A stretch of 12,961 nucleotides of DNA from an uncultured Elusimicrobia bacterium. GTDB taxonomy: Bacteria > RUG730. Of the stretch, positions 1 through 7,081 are shown in pieces. Every line of letters starts with the position of its first letter. Within the stretch, counting starts at the first letter, position 1. The stretch covers positions 1 through 12,961 of the forward strand of contig ONXP01000049.1 in the NCBI GenBank assembly GCA_900321865.1, given 5' to 3'. The notes under the pieces are model-generated. The model was given only the letters and a program-made list of their open reading frames with translations, had not been told where the DNA came from and made no database searches. Position numbers and translations under genes: made by a program.

Positions 1-631
1 CTGTTAAATATATACTATTATTATAGCTTTTACTCATTTTCCGACCATCTGTTCCTAACAGTTTAGGATTTTTTGTTAAAATAGCCTTAGGTTCAATAAA
101 AAAATCGGTATTATAAATATAATTAAATTTTCTAACAAGTTCTCTAGTAAATTCTAAGTGCGGCAATTGATCCTCTCCCACTGGAACATAACTAGCTTTA
201 TAAAGCATTATATCAGCACTCATCAAAACAGGATATCCTAAAAAACCAATAGTATGAATATCAACATTTTTTAATTCTTTTATCATATCTTTATAGGTAG
301 GGCATCTATAAAGCCATGATAGCGAAGTTATCATTGATAAAATTAAAAATAATTCTGAATGTGCCTTTACCATAGATTGACAAAAAATAGTAATTTTCTC
401 AGGATCTAAACCAATAGACATCCAATCTAAAACCATATCAAATGTATCTTTTTGTAAATCTTTAGTATTTAAATATTTAGTAGTTAATGCATGCCAGTCA
501 GCTACGAAAAAAAAACAGGAATACTTTTGATCTTCTTGAAATTTTATCCAATTTTCTATAGCACCTTTTAAGTGTCCTATATGAAGCCTTCCAGTAGGTC
601 TCATACCAGAAATAAGAATTTCTTTATTCAT
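1..631 (-). CDS. trpS: Tryptophanyl-tRNA synthetase, 5' part (3' end outside window)
   Basis: Class I aminoacyl-tRNA synthetase that charges tRNA-Trp with tryptophan in the cytoplasm. Translating the minus strand from the ATG at 631-629 gives 210 open codons up to the window edge, starting MNKEILISGMRPTGRLHIGH. Both class I signatures are visible: HIGH at residues 17-20 and KMSKS at 198-202, with the usual family stretches between them (FFFVADWHALT, GYPVLMSADIMLY, VGEDQLPH). Bacterial TrpS is about 330 residues, so roughly the last third is missing beyond position 1. A GGGG stretch about nine bases upstream of the ATG may serve as ribosome binding site. A strong terminator separates it from the upstream lipoprotein gene, so it is probably transcribed on its own. 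The identification is secure. Confidence 0.95.
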   Translation of the reverse strand, partial: MNKEILISGMRPTGRLHIGHLKGAIENWIKFQEDQKYSCFFFVADWHALTTKYLNTKDLQKDTFDMVLDWMSIGLDPEKITIFCQSMVKAHSELFLILSMITSLSWLYRCPTYKDMIKELKNVDIHTIGFLGYPVLMSADIMLYKASYVPVGEDQLPHLEFTRELVRKFNYIYNTDFFIEPKAILTKNPKLLGTDGRKMSKSYNNSIYLT

Positions 632-680
632 AAAACAATGCCCCAAGAATTTTAAGAAAACTGCAATCTTTTACTTTAAA

Positions 681-709
681 AATATATAAAATATAATTAA
701 AAAAAACAA
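681..709 (-). promoter_or_regulatory. Possible trpS promoter
   Basis: On the minus strand TTGTTT (709-704) is followed after 17 bases by TATATT (686-681), about 50 bases before the trpS start. The -35-like part overlaps the 3' side of the terminator hairpin. In DNA this AT-rich such matches arise easily by chance, so the call is tentative. Confidence 0.25.
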
Positions 710-738
710 CTGAAACAAAAATTTCAGTTGCTTTTTTT
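699..738 (-). terminator. Rho-independent terminator, probably bidirectional
   Basis: A perfect 9-bp stem, CAACTGAAA (707-715) pairing with TTTCAGTTG (722-730), closes a 6-base loop. On the minus strand the stem is followed by eight T residues (706-699), the form expected downstream of the lipoprotein gene that ends at 765. On the plus strand it is followed by C and seven T, so it could also stop plus-strand transcripts. It insulates trpS from the lipoprotein gene. Confidence 0.9.
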
Positions 739-764
739 ATATTATTATTAATAAAAATATATTC

Positions 765-1223
765 TTAGTCAGCCCAAACACTGCCAGGTACTATATAACA
801 TTCCTCTATTATTTCACTAAAAGAATATCCATCTATTGTCTGTTCCGTCAATGAATTTACATATATATTAGCAGGAATAATGTCATATGTAATAAACTGT
901 CTTGTAACAGTTTGTCCTACATTTATGTCAAAAGTATCCAAAATTTCTACATCAAAAGTTTCGGTTTTTCCAGCTTTGGTTTTAAGATAAACTTGAAAAA
1001 AAACATCATCAGCAGTATCAGATCCAATATTTGTGATTTGAACAGTTCCTTTTAGAACAGGAAAAGTGCCATAAGCAGTATAGGTAGGCTCATAAGTCAA
1101 GAGCTCAACAGTAACTAAAGGAGTACCATCGACTTTATTTTTATTGTCATCATCATCTTTTTTACAAGCAAAACATAAAAACAACAACGAACACAAAGAC
1201 AAAAAAAGCAAAAATTTTTTCAT
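765..1223 (-). CDS. Predicted small lipoprotein with an Ig-like domain
   Basis: A 152-residue protein of unknown function. Residues 1-20 form a lipoprotein-type signal peptide: MKK, a hydrophobic run of Leu/Phe, then a lipobox-like LCFAC with the modified cysteine predicted at C20. The -3 residue is Cys instead of the usual Leu, so the box is relaxed. After C20 comes a charged linker (KKDDDDNKNK), then about 110 residues of alternating hydrophobic strands (LKGTVQITNIGSDTADDVFF) resembling FxLYD/CARDB-like beta-sandwich domains of secreted bacterial proteins. The fold is inferred from pattern only. The ATG is preceded by GGAG with a 7-base spacer. It has its own candidate promoter and a strong terminator, so it is likely monocistronic. 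It probably sits in the inner or outer membrane facing the periplasm or outside. Confidence 0.75.
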   Translation of the reverse strand: MKKFLLFLSLCSLLFLCFACKKDDDDNKNKVDGTPLVTVELLTYEPTYTAYGTFPVLKGTVQITNIGSDTADDVFFQVYLKTKAGKTETFDVEILDTFDINVGQTVTRQFITYDIIPANIYVNSLTEQTIDGYSFSEIIEECYIVPGSVWAD

Positions 1224-1253
1224 AAAAAAACTCCAAAAAATAAAATTTTAATT

Positions 1254-1282
1254 AAAATATTAATTTCACAACATAATGTCAA
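1254..1282 (-). promoter_or_regulatory. Probable promoter of the lipoprotein gene
   Basis: On the minus strand a consensus TTGACA (1282-1277) is followed after 17 bases by TATTTT (1259-1254, four of six matches to TATAAT), about 30 bases upstream of the lipoprotein ATG. It begins just after the stop of the GT35 gene, for which I see no convincing terminator. Confidence 0.45.
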
Positions 1283-1297
1283 TAAAAAAATAAAAGT

Positions 1298-4132
1298 TTA
1301 TAAATTTGTAATAATTTTTTTCGCTTTTATAGTAGGATAAAACATTTCTCTTGCATATCTTTTTGACATTACATCAATATTTACTTTGTTTTTCCAGGTA
1401 AATATTGCTTCTCGTTTCATATTTAAATATTCATCATTTTCTAATAAAAACTCTTCATTTTTTTCTTTTGATAAACAATTGTAAAACATTTGTGATATTT
1501 TTTGCATATATTTTAGGATAGTAGAACTATTATATGGCATTAACAAAAAACTATTTTTATTGTCATTTAGCCATTCTAATGCTCCATCACTAGAATCTAT
1601 ACATATATTTCCATTGCCAAGAGCTCGCATTCCACTAGTTCCGCAGGCTTCTTCATCCCAGGTAGGAATTTCTAAACAGACATCACCACCAACAGCAGAC
1701 ATTTTTAAAAGTTTCCCTAATCCATCTATAGAAGAAGGACAAAAAAAGAAATTGCCTACAAGTTCTTTTACTTCTATATATTCATCTGATAAATTGCTTC
1801 TCCAAAGCCCTTTCATCCAATGCAAAAATTCTTTTATCCATTGTTGACTGTTTTGGTCATTTGGATGTGCCATACCTCCAACTATAACCTGAAATCCTAA
1901 ACCTTCTAGTTTTCCAAAAGGTGTATCAACAATTTTTCCTCTTTCTGCACAAATAACTCTTATTATATCTTTTAAAAGTGGCCATTGATTTTTATAATCA
2001 ACTATTCTTCTGACAGCCCAAGCAGAAGGTTTTGAAATAGTTAAATTATTATAAAGTTCTTCTTCTATTCCTAAAGTTTTTAGAGTATTGTCTCTTTTAA
2101 AAGAATTTTTTATAAAATCTATAGCTATGGCCTTATTTTTGGTTGAACTTTTTAATATCTCAGAACATTTTATTTCTCTATTATCTAAAAAATAAAATCT
2201 TTTAATATTTTCGCTCATCCAATAACTACTACTAGAACCATTCATTATTCCTATAATTTTTCTATGAAATTTTTCATTTGTAAATATTCTTTCTTTTACT
2301 ATTCTGATCTGATTATTTGAAACAGTGTTTACTCTATCGCTAATTTCTATGGCGGCATTAGTAAAATCTAATTTTCCAGTATTTTTTGTGTCAAAAATTG
2401 ATTTAAAATAATATGGAATTTCTAGCCTGTTATAATTTACAAAAAACACTTCCATTCCTGCTATTCTAGGGGTATGAATTGTAAATAGAATTCTGGTATT
2501 GTCAAAAAAAGTATCTCCAAGTGAAATATTTTTCCAATCTTTTATACCAATAGCAGCCAAAACTGGATGAGCTTCGTTTAGATGAACAATAGAAGGCTTT
2601 ATTTCTAACATTTTTAATAAAGAAGGAACTACTTTTCCAAAAATAATTTCTTGTTTTAATCTTTGATCTCTATTTCCAGTATACAAAACATCAAATATTT
2701 CAGGTTCCTCTAATAAAAAAATACGAGAATTCTTTCTAAAAGTTTCCCAAATTTTTACAGAATATTTTTTATTTTCTAAGAAAACCTGGACTTCTAGATG
2801 CATAGATGTCGAATTATCTAAAACTTTTTTTATATTTTTATTTTTAGTATAATCGACTTCTTCTTCGTATATTTCTTGCTCAAAATTTTTATTTATTTTT
2901 TGAACTCTTCTTTTTTTATACATAGGAATAATAGCATACGACGAAAGTCCTATATTAGAAAATCCTTCCATCGTGCATCCTGCAAGAATCCCAAGACCTC
3001 CACTAAAATTTGCATCAACAGCTCCATTATAATCGAAACCTGGAAGCATTTCATAAAGCTCTGGAATAAACATTTCCATACATAAATAAACTATAGTTTG
3101 ATCTTTTAATTCTGGAATATTTCTATCAATCCAGGTTAAATTCCCAGAATTTTCTTTTGATTTAAAAAGGTCTAAAATATTGTCAATATCAACAATATTA
3201 TTTTCATTGTCAAAAATTTTTTTGAAAAAATTATTCGTTTTTATAGCTTTATAATTAGTTTGCTCTAAAAGAATTTCCAAAAACATAATATCATTGTCTA
3301 TAACTTTTTTATATCTAAAAAAATGTGCATCGCCTTTTTCTAGTTTTATAGCTAACCCTTTTTTCTTTAATTCTTTTGCATCTCTAATAAATATTTCATT
3401 ACTAAATAAGTCTTCAAAGATAAAAAAAGTTTTTTTTACATCATCTTCACGATAATTAAACACATCGGATCTTAAAAATTTAAAATTATCCAAATTTTTA
3501 TTATCAGTATTCATTATAAATAGAAAATTATTTTGTTCTTCTTCTGTTATTTTTGCAAAAAAAGTATCAGTATATTTATCATTATTTTCATAGTAAAAAT
3601 TGGAATTTATTTTAAATTTTAGAGCAAAATTTTTAATAATATTAAGCAAATTATCATTATTTTTATCGTAAAATAATTCGTTTTCAAAGTTAATTCCATG
3701 CTTTTTTGAGTAAAAAGATATAATATTAAAAACTTTTTCAAGGCTTTCAATATTAATATGAGAATTTTCTTCTATTTCGCAAAATTGAAAAACTTTATTT
3801 AAAAATATGCTATTTGGTGTCAAATCAAAATTTAAACTTTGTTTTTCGTGTTCTAAAATGTCAAAACCTCTTTTTAGAATAATAACTCCGGATACAATAT
3901 CATAAAACATATAAATTTTTTCTTTTTTTATAAAGCCTACACTGGAAAACACTTCTCCAAAATCAAAATAAACAGACTGAGTTTCTTGAGAATTGTTTAG
4001 AATAAAAATAATTCTTTGATCATTTGTATAAAGGTTTAAAGCACTAATAATATTTTTATTTTCTTCGTCGTTTGAAATATTAAAAACTTTGATTTTTTTT
4101 GAGTCTAAAATTTGGTTAGGGTAAAGAAACAT
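1298..4132 (-). CDS. Alpha-glucan phosphorylase-like (GT35) protein with N-terminal beta-domain extension; PLP lysine replaced
   Basis: A 944-residue cytoplasmic protein. Residues about 345-940 follow the short-type alpha-glucan phosphorylase family, which normally releases glucose-1-phosphate from glycogen using PLP. Landmarks are SGGLGILAG (377-385), LNEAHP (518-523, with the His equivalent to the family's active-site His), FTIHTP (550-555), ARR-F/YKR-like AVRRIVDYK (706-714), VGGMAHPND (751-759) and EEACGTSGMRALGNG (827-841). In active phosphorylases the last motif reads GTSGMK or GTGNMK and the Lys carries PLP; here it is Arg836 (codon CGA). The usual GGK/GKAHP lysine is Met754. Phosphorolysis is therefore doubtful. 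Residues 1-340 are an extension; two stretches (about 30-115 and 195-275, the latter ending LEKGDAHFFRY) look like amylase C-terminal beta domains. The ATG lies 6 bases after the miaB stop, with GGAG inside the miaB end, so the two genes are probably co-transcribed. Confidence 0.75.
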   Translation of the reverse strand: MFLYPNQILDSKKIKVFNISNDEENKNIISALNLYTNDQRIIFILNNSQETQSVYFDFGEVFSSVGFIKKEKIYMFYDIVSGVIILKRGFDILEHEKQSLNFDLTPNSIFLNKVFQFCEIEENSHINIESLEKVFNIISFYSKKHGINFENELFYDKNNDNLLNIIKNFALKFKINSNFYYENNDKYTDTFFAKITEEEQNNFLFIMNTDNKNLDNFKFLRSDVFNYREDDVKKTFFIFEDLFSNEIFIRDAKELKKKGLAIKLEKGDAHFFRYKKVIDNDIMFLEILLEQTNYKAIKTNNFFKKIFDNENNIVDIDNILDLFKSKENSGNLTWIDRNIPELKDQTIVYLCMEMFIPELYEMLPGFDYNGAVDANFSGGLGILAGCTMEGFSNIGLSSYAIIPMYKKRRVQKINKNFEQEIYEEEVDYTKNKNIKKVLDNSTSMHLEVQVFLENKKYSVKIWETFRKNSRIFLLEEPEIFDVLYTGNRDQRLKQEIIFGKVVPSLLKMLEIKPSIVHLNEAHPVLAAIGIKDWKNISLGDTFFDNTRILFTIHTPRIAGMEVFFVNYNRLEIPYYFKSIFDTKNTGKLDFTNAAIEISDRVNTVSNNQIRIVKERIFTNEKFHRKIIGIMNGSSSSYWMSENIKRFYFLDNREIKCSEILKSSTKNKAIAIDFIKNSFKRDNTLKTLGIEEELYNNLTISKPSAWAVRRIVDYKNQWPLLKDIIRVICAERGKIVDTPFGKLEGLGFQVIVGGMAHPNDQNSQQWIKEFLHWMKGLWRSNLSDEYIEVKELVGNFFFCPSSIDGLGKLLKMSAVGGDVCLEIPTWDEEACGTSGMRALGNGNICIDSSDGALEWLNDNKNSFLLMPYNSSTILKYMQKISQMFYNCLSKEKNEEFLLENDEYLNMKREAIFTWKNKVNIDVMSKRYAREMFYPTIKAKKIITNL

Positions 4133-4138
4133 AATTTT

Positions 4139-5488
4139 TTACACTCCTTTTACTATTTCACCATAAAGAGAAAAAACTGATGCTCCTATAATTTTTACTT
4201 TAGAAATCTCTCCTAATTTTATCTCTTTATTATTTAAAGTTAAAAATACTTTTTTATAACTTCTAGTTCTCCCCTCATAAATAAAAGAATTATTATTTTC
4301 TGAAATGCTTTCCCATAAAACTTCTTGAATAGTAGAAATGTATTTATTATTGCACTCTAGAGAAATTTGATTAGCTAAATCATTTAAAACTTTTAACCGT
4401 CTTTCTTTTTCTATAATAAGTACATCGTCTGCAAAATTTTTATATGAAATAGTTCCCTCCCTGGGAGAATATTTAAAAGAATAAATACTGTCTATTTTAC
4501 AAGTTTCTAATAAATCCAGAGTTTCATTAAAATCTTTTTCAGTTTCACCAGAAAATCCAACTATTATATCTGTAGTAATACTAATATTGGGAATATATTT
4601 TCTAATCATATGAATTTTTTCTATATATTCTTCTCTGGTGTATTTTCTATTCATAGATTTTAATATTTTATTAGAACCGCTTTGAAAAGGAATATGAATA
4701 TGTTCACAAACTTTTTTGATATCTTTAACATTTTTTATAAAATTTTCTGTAACATCCTTTGGATGAGAAGTAAAATATCTAATTCTTTCTATTCCGTTTA
4801 TATTGTTAATTTTATAAAGTAAATCTTCTAAAGATTCGTTATTATCTTTTCCAAAAATATTAACATTTTGACCTAAAAGAACGATTTCTTTTACTCTATT
4901 TGAGGCCATAGCGTTTATTTCTTCTAAGATTTCTTTTGAGCTTCTGCTTTCTTCTCTCCCTCTTACAAAAGGAACTATGCAATATGTGCAAAAATTATTG
5001 CAACCTCTAACAATTGTAATAAAAGCAGACACAGAATTAACATGCTCTGTTTTATAACCTTCTATTTTTTCATCTAAAGATAATTTTAAAATATTATGTG
5101 AACCAGAAGAAATATCTGAATTTTCTAATTTTTGCAAATAAAAAGGAATTTTATACATTTCTTTAGTACCCAAAACAAAATCTACAAAAGGAAAATCAGA
5201 AATAATTTTTTTCCCTAATTTTTGGGCTATACAACCAATAATTCCCACTAAAAGCTTAGGATTTTTTTCTTTTAATTTTTTAGTAGCACCTAGCTCGCTT
5301 AAGGCCTTGTGTTCTGCAAGTTTTCTAACGGCACAAGTATTAATTAAAATGAGATCAGCTTCCTTTATATTATCTGTTTCAATGTACCCAAGTTTTTTTA
5401 TTTTTTCTGAAATTAAAATAGAATCATAGACATTCATTTGACAACCAAAAGTTTTTATGAAAAATTTTTGGGAACTTTCATTAAGCAT
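4139..5488 (-). CDS. miaB: tRNA-2-methylthio-N6-isopentenyladenosine synthase MiaB
   Basis: Radical-SAM methylthiotransferase that adds a methylthio group to isopentenyl-A37 of tRNAs reading UNN codons. The 449-residue length is typical. The N-terminal domain has the three cysteines of the auxiliary 4Fe-4S cluster: TFGCQMN (C16), INTCAVR (C52) and GCIAQ (C86). The radical-SAM CxxxCxxC is GCNNFCTYC (C163, C167, C170), followed by PFVRGREESRS, and the region after about residue 385 fits a TRAM RNA-binding domain. TFGCQMN and GREESRS distinguish it from RimO, encoded divergently next door. The ATG has AGAGGA 7 bases upstream. It is first in a unit with the GT35 gene, whose start follows after 6 bases. 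No miaA is visible here. Confidence 0.95.
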   Translation of the reverse strand: MLNESSQKFFIKTFGCQMNVYDSILISEKIKKLGYIETDNIKEADLILINTCAVRKLAEHKALSELGATKKLKEKNPKLLVGIIGCIAQKLGKKIISDFPFVDFVLGTKEMYKIPFYLQKLENSDISSGSHNILKLSLDEKIEGYKTEHVNSVSAFITIVRGCNNFCTYCIVPFVRGREESRSSKEILEEINAMASNRVKEIVLLGQNVNIFGKDNNESLEDLLYKINNINGIERIRYFTSHPKDVTENFIKNVKDIKKVCEHIHIPFQSGSNKILKSMNRKYTREEYIEKIHMIRKYIPNISITTDIIVGFSGETEKDFNETLDLLETCKIDSIYSFKYSPREGTISYKNFADDVLIIEKERRLKVLNDLANQISLECNNKYISTIQEVLWESISENNNSFIYEGRTRSYKKVFLTLNNKEIKLGEISKVKIIGASVFSLYGEIVKGV

Positions 5489-5518
5489 AATCTAATCCTC
5501 TAAAAGATTAAATTCTAA

Positions 5519-5547
5519 ATTTTATAAGAAAGAAAAAATATTGTCAA
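5519..5547 (-). promoter_or_regulatory. Probable miaB promoter
   Basis: On the minus strand a perfect TTGACA (5547-5542) is followed after 17 bases by TAAAAT (5524-5519, five of six matches), about 30 bases upstream of the miaB ATG. An alternative -10, TATAAA at 5526-5521, would leave a 15-base spacer. Its -35 box shares five base pairs with the -35 box of the opposing rimO promoter. Confidence 0.6.
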
Positions 5548-5568
5548 ACTTTATTAAGTTTATATAAT
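5541..5568 (+). promoter_or_regulatory. Probable rimO promoter
   Basis: TTGTCA (5541-5546) and a perfect TATAAT (5563-5568) are 16 bases apart, placing transcription start near 5575 and leaving a short leader that contains the GGAGG ribosome binding site (5583-5587). The -35 box overlaps that of the divergent miaB promoter. Confidence 0.65.
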
Positions 5569-5592
5569 TAAAAAATCTTTTTGGAGGATAAA

Positions 5593-6966
5593 ATGGATAA
5601 AAATGAAATATTAATTTCAATAGTCACTTTAGGTTGTAATAAAAATCAAACAGATTCAGAATTTTTACTAAAAGGGTTATCTTTTTATTCTAATATAACA
5701 TCTAATTTAGACGAGGCAGATGTTATAATTTTAAACACTTGTGCTTTTTTGGAAGAAGCAAGGCAGGAAGCTAAAAAATATCTTTCTGATTTATCGAAAT
5801 ATAAAAATAAGAATTTAAAATGTCTAATAATGACCGGATGCTATGCAGAATTTTTAAAAAATAATGAGAAAAATCTTGAAAAAGAAAAAGATAAAGAAAA
5901 TCTCTTTGAAAAAGTTGATTTAATTTTGGGACTTTTGGATGTAAAATCATTTTTTTTAGCTATTAAAAATTTTTTAGAAAATCAAATAAAAACTTCGATT
6001 TTTGATAAAAATAATAATATTTTTGGTTTGTTTGATGAAAATAAAATTAATAGAACGGTTTCACACCCTAATTATGCTTATTTAAAAATATCAGAAGGTT
6101 GTAATAATAGATGTTCTTATTGTTTAATTCCGTCAATTAGAGGAAATTTTAGAAGCAGAAAAAAAGAAATTATTTTAAAAGAAGCCAATATTTTGATAAA
6201 CAAGAATATTAAAGAAATAAATATCGTCTCTCAAGATATCGGACAATATGGACTAGATTTATATAAAAATTATGGTTTAATAAATCTTTTGGACGATATT
6301 GACAGAATAGAAAAAGATTTTTGGATAAGGCTTTTATACCTTCACCCTAAATACATAAATAATGACTTAGTTCATCTCATTAAAAATCATAAAAATATTG
6401 TAAATTACCTTGATATTCCTCTTCAGCACATAAATGATAAAATTTTAAAAAAAATGAATAGACATATAACTAAAACAGAAATATTAAAAAAATTAGACTT
6501 TTTAAAAGAAAATATTCCTGATATTTGTATTAGAACTACATTTATAGTAGGATTTCCAGGAGAGACAGAAAATGATTTTAAAGAACTTTTATCTTTAGTT
6601 GAAAAAAAATATTTTGATAGACTGGGAGTTTTTACATATTCAAGGGAAAAAGGAACTCTTGCCTATGATATGAAAGAACAAATTCCAGAAAATATAAAAA
6701 ATATTAGAAAAGATGAAATAATGAAACTTCAACAAAAGATTTCTTTAGAAAAAAATAAAGTATATTTAGGTAAAACTTTTAAATTTTTACCGGAAACGGT
6801 TGAAAATCAAAATCTCATAAAGGGACGAATTTTTTCACAAACTTCTCAATCAGATCCTAATACATATCTAAAAATAAAATCTATCAAAAACTTTGATTTT
6901 TTTGCTTTTCACGATGTAAAAATTACAAAATGTGAAATTTATGATTTATATTGTGAATTGATTTAA
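5593..6966 (+). CDS. rimO: Ribosomal protein S12 methylthiotransferase RimO
   Basis: Radical-SAM methylthiotransferase that modifies a conserved aspartate of ribosomal protein S12. From the ATG at 5593 it is 457 residues. The N-terminal cluster cysteines lie in TLGCNKNQTDSE (C15), LNTCAF (C50) and TGCYAE (C83); the SAM cluster is EGCNNRCSYC (C170, C174, C177), followed by LIPSIRGNFRSR. LDIPLQHINDKILKKMNR and the closing region fit the radical-SAM core and a TRAM domain. TLGCNKN and CAFLEEARQE are RimO-type rather than MiaB-type. A longer reading from the TTG at 5581 is possible, but that TTG overlaps the perfect GGAGG at 5583-5587, which sits 5 bases before the ATG, so the ATG is the better start. 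The gene is transcribed away from miaB, probably alone. Confidence 0.95.
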   Translation: MDKNEILISIVTLGCNKNQTDSEFLLKGLSFYSNITSNLDEADVIILNTCAFLEEARQEAKKYLSDLSKYKNKNLKCLIMTGCYAEFLKNNEKNLEKEKDKENLFEKVDLILGLLDVKSFFLAIKNFLENQIKTSIFDKNNNIFGLFDENKINRTVSHPNYAYLKISEGCNNRCSYCLIPSIRGNFRSRKKEIILKEANILINKNIKEINIVSQDIGQYGLDLYKNYGLINLLDDIDRIEKDFWIRLLYLHPKYINNDLVHLIKNHKNIVNYLDIPLQHINDKILKKMNRHITKTEILKKLDFLKENIPDICIRTTFIVGFPGETENDFKELLSLVEKKYFDRLGVFTYSREKGTLAYDMKEQIPENIKNIRKDEIMKLQQKISLEKNKVYLGKTFKFLPETVENQNLIKGRIFSQTSQSDPNTYLKIKSIKNFDFFAFHDVKITKCEIYDLYCELI

Positions 6967-7010
6967 AAATACTTTTTTAATTTTAAAAAAAATAATTAAT
7001 TTAATAAAGT

Positions 7011-7038
7011 TTTAAAAAAATAAATTTTTTTATATAAT
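7011..7038 (+). promoter_or_regulatory. Possible promoter of the asd-to-kdsC cluster
   Basis: A perfect TATAAT (7033-7038) lies about 45 bases before the asd ATG. The best -35 is weak (TTTAAA at 7011-7016, 16-base spacer) within a run of A and T. The 115-base gap between rimO and asd otherwise holds only AT-rich sequence without a convincing terminator, so read-through from rimO is also possible. Confidence 0.4.
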
Positions 7039-7081
7039 ACTTTAGAGTACAATTTTTCTATCTTTTTTTGGAGTTTAAAAA

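Noticed and set aside
1283-1330. Possible hairpin terminator after the GT35 gene (AAACTTT/TTTATAAA region)
   Set aside because: The longest uninterrupted pairing is a short AT-only self-palindrome with mismatches on extension; too weak to call.
1560-1847. Plus-strand open frame of 95 codons
   Set aside because: It lies antisense inside the conserved GT35 catalytic region and its peptide has no recognisable features; it is a shadow of that gene.
5581-5592. TTG at 5581 as the rimO start
   Set aside because: The codons TTG GAG GAT AAA contain the ribosome binding site GGAGG for the ATG at 5593, so they are most likely untranslated leader.
6967-7032. Terminator after rimO
   Set aside because: Only short A and T runs with weak self-complementarity are present; no stable stem with G-C pairs followed by a T run.
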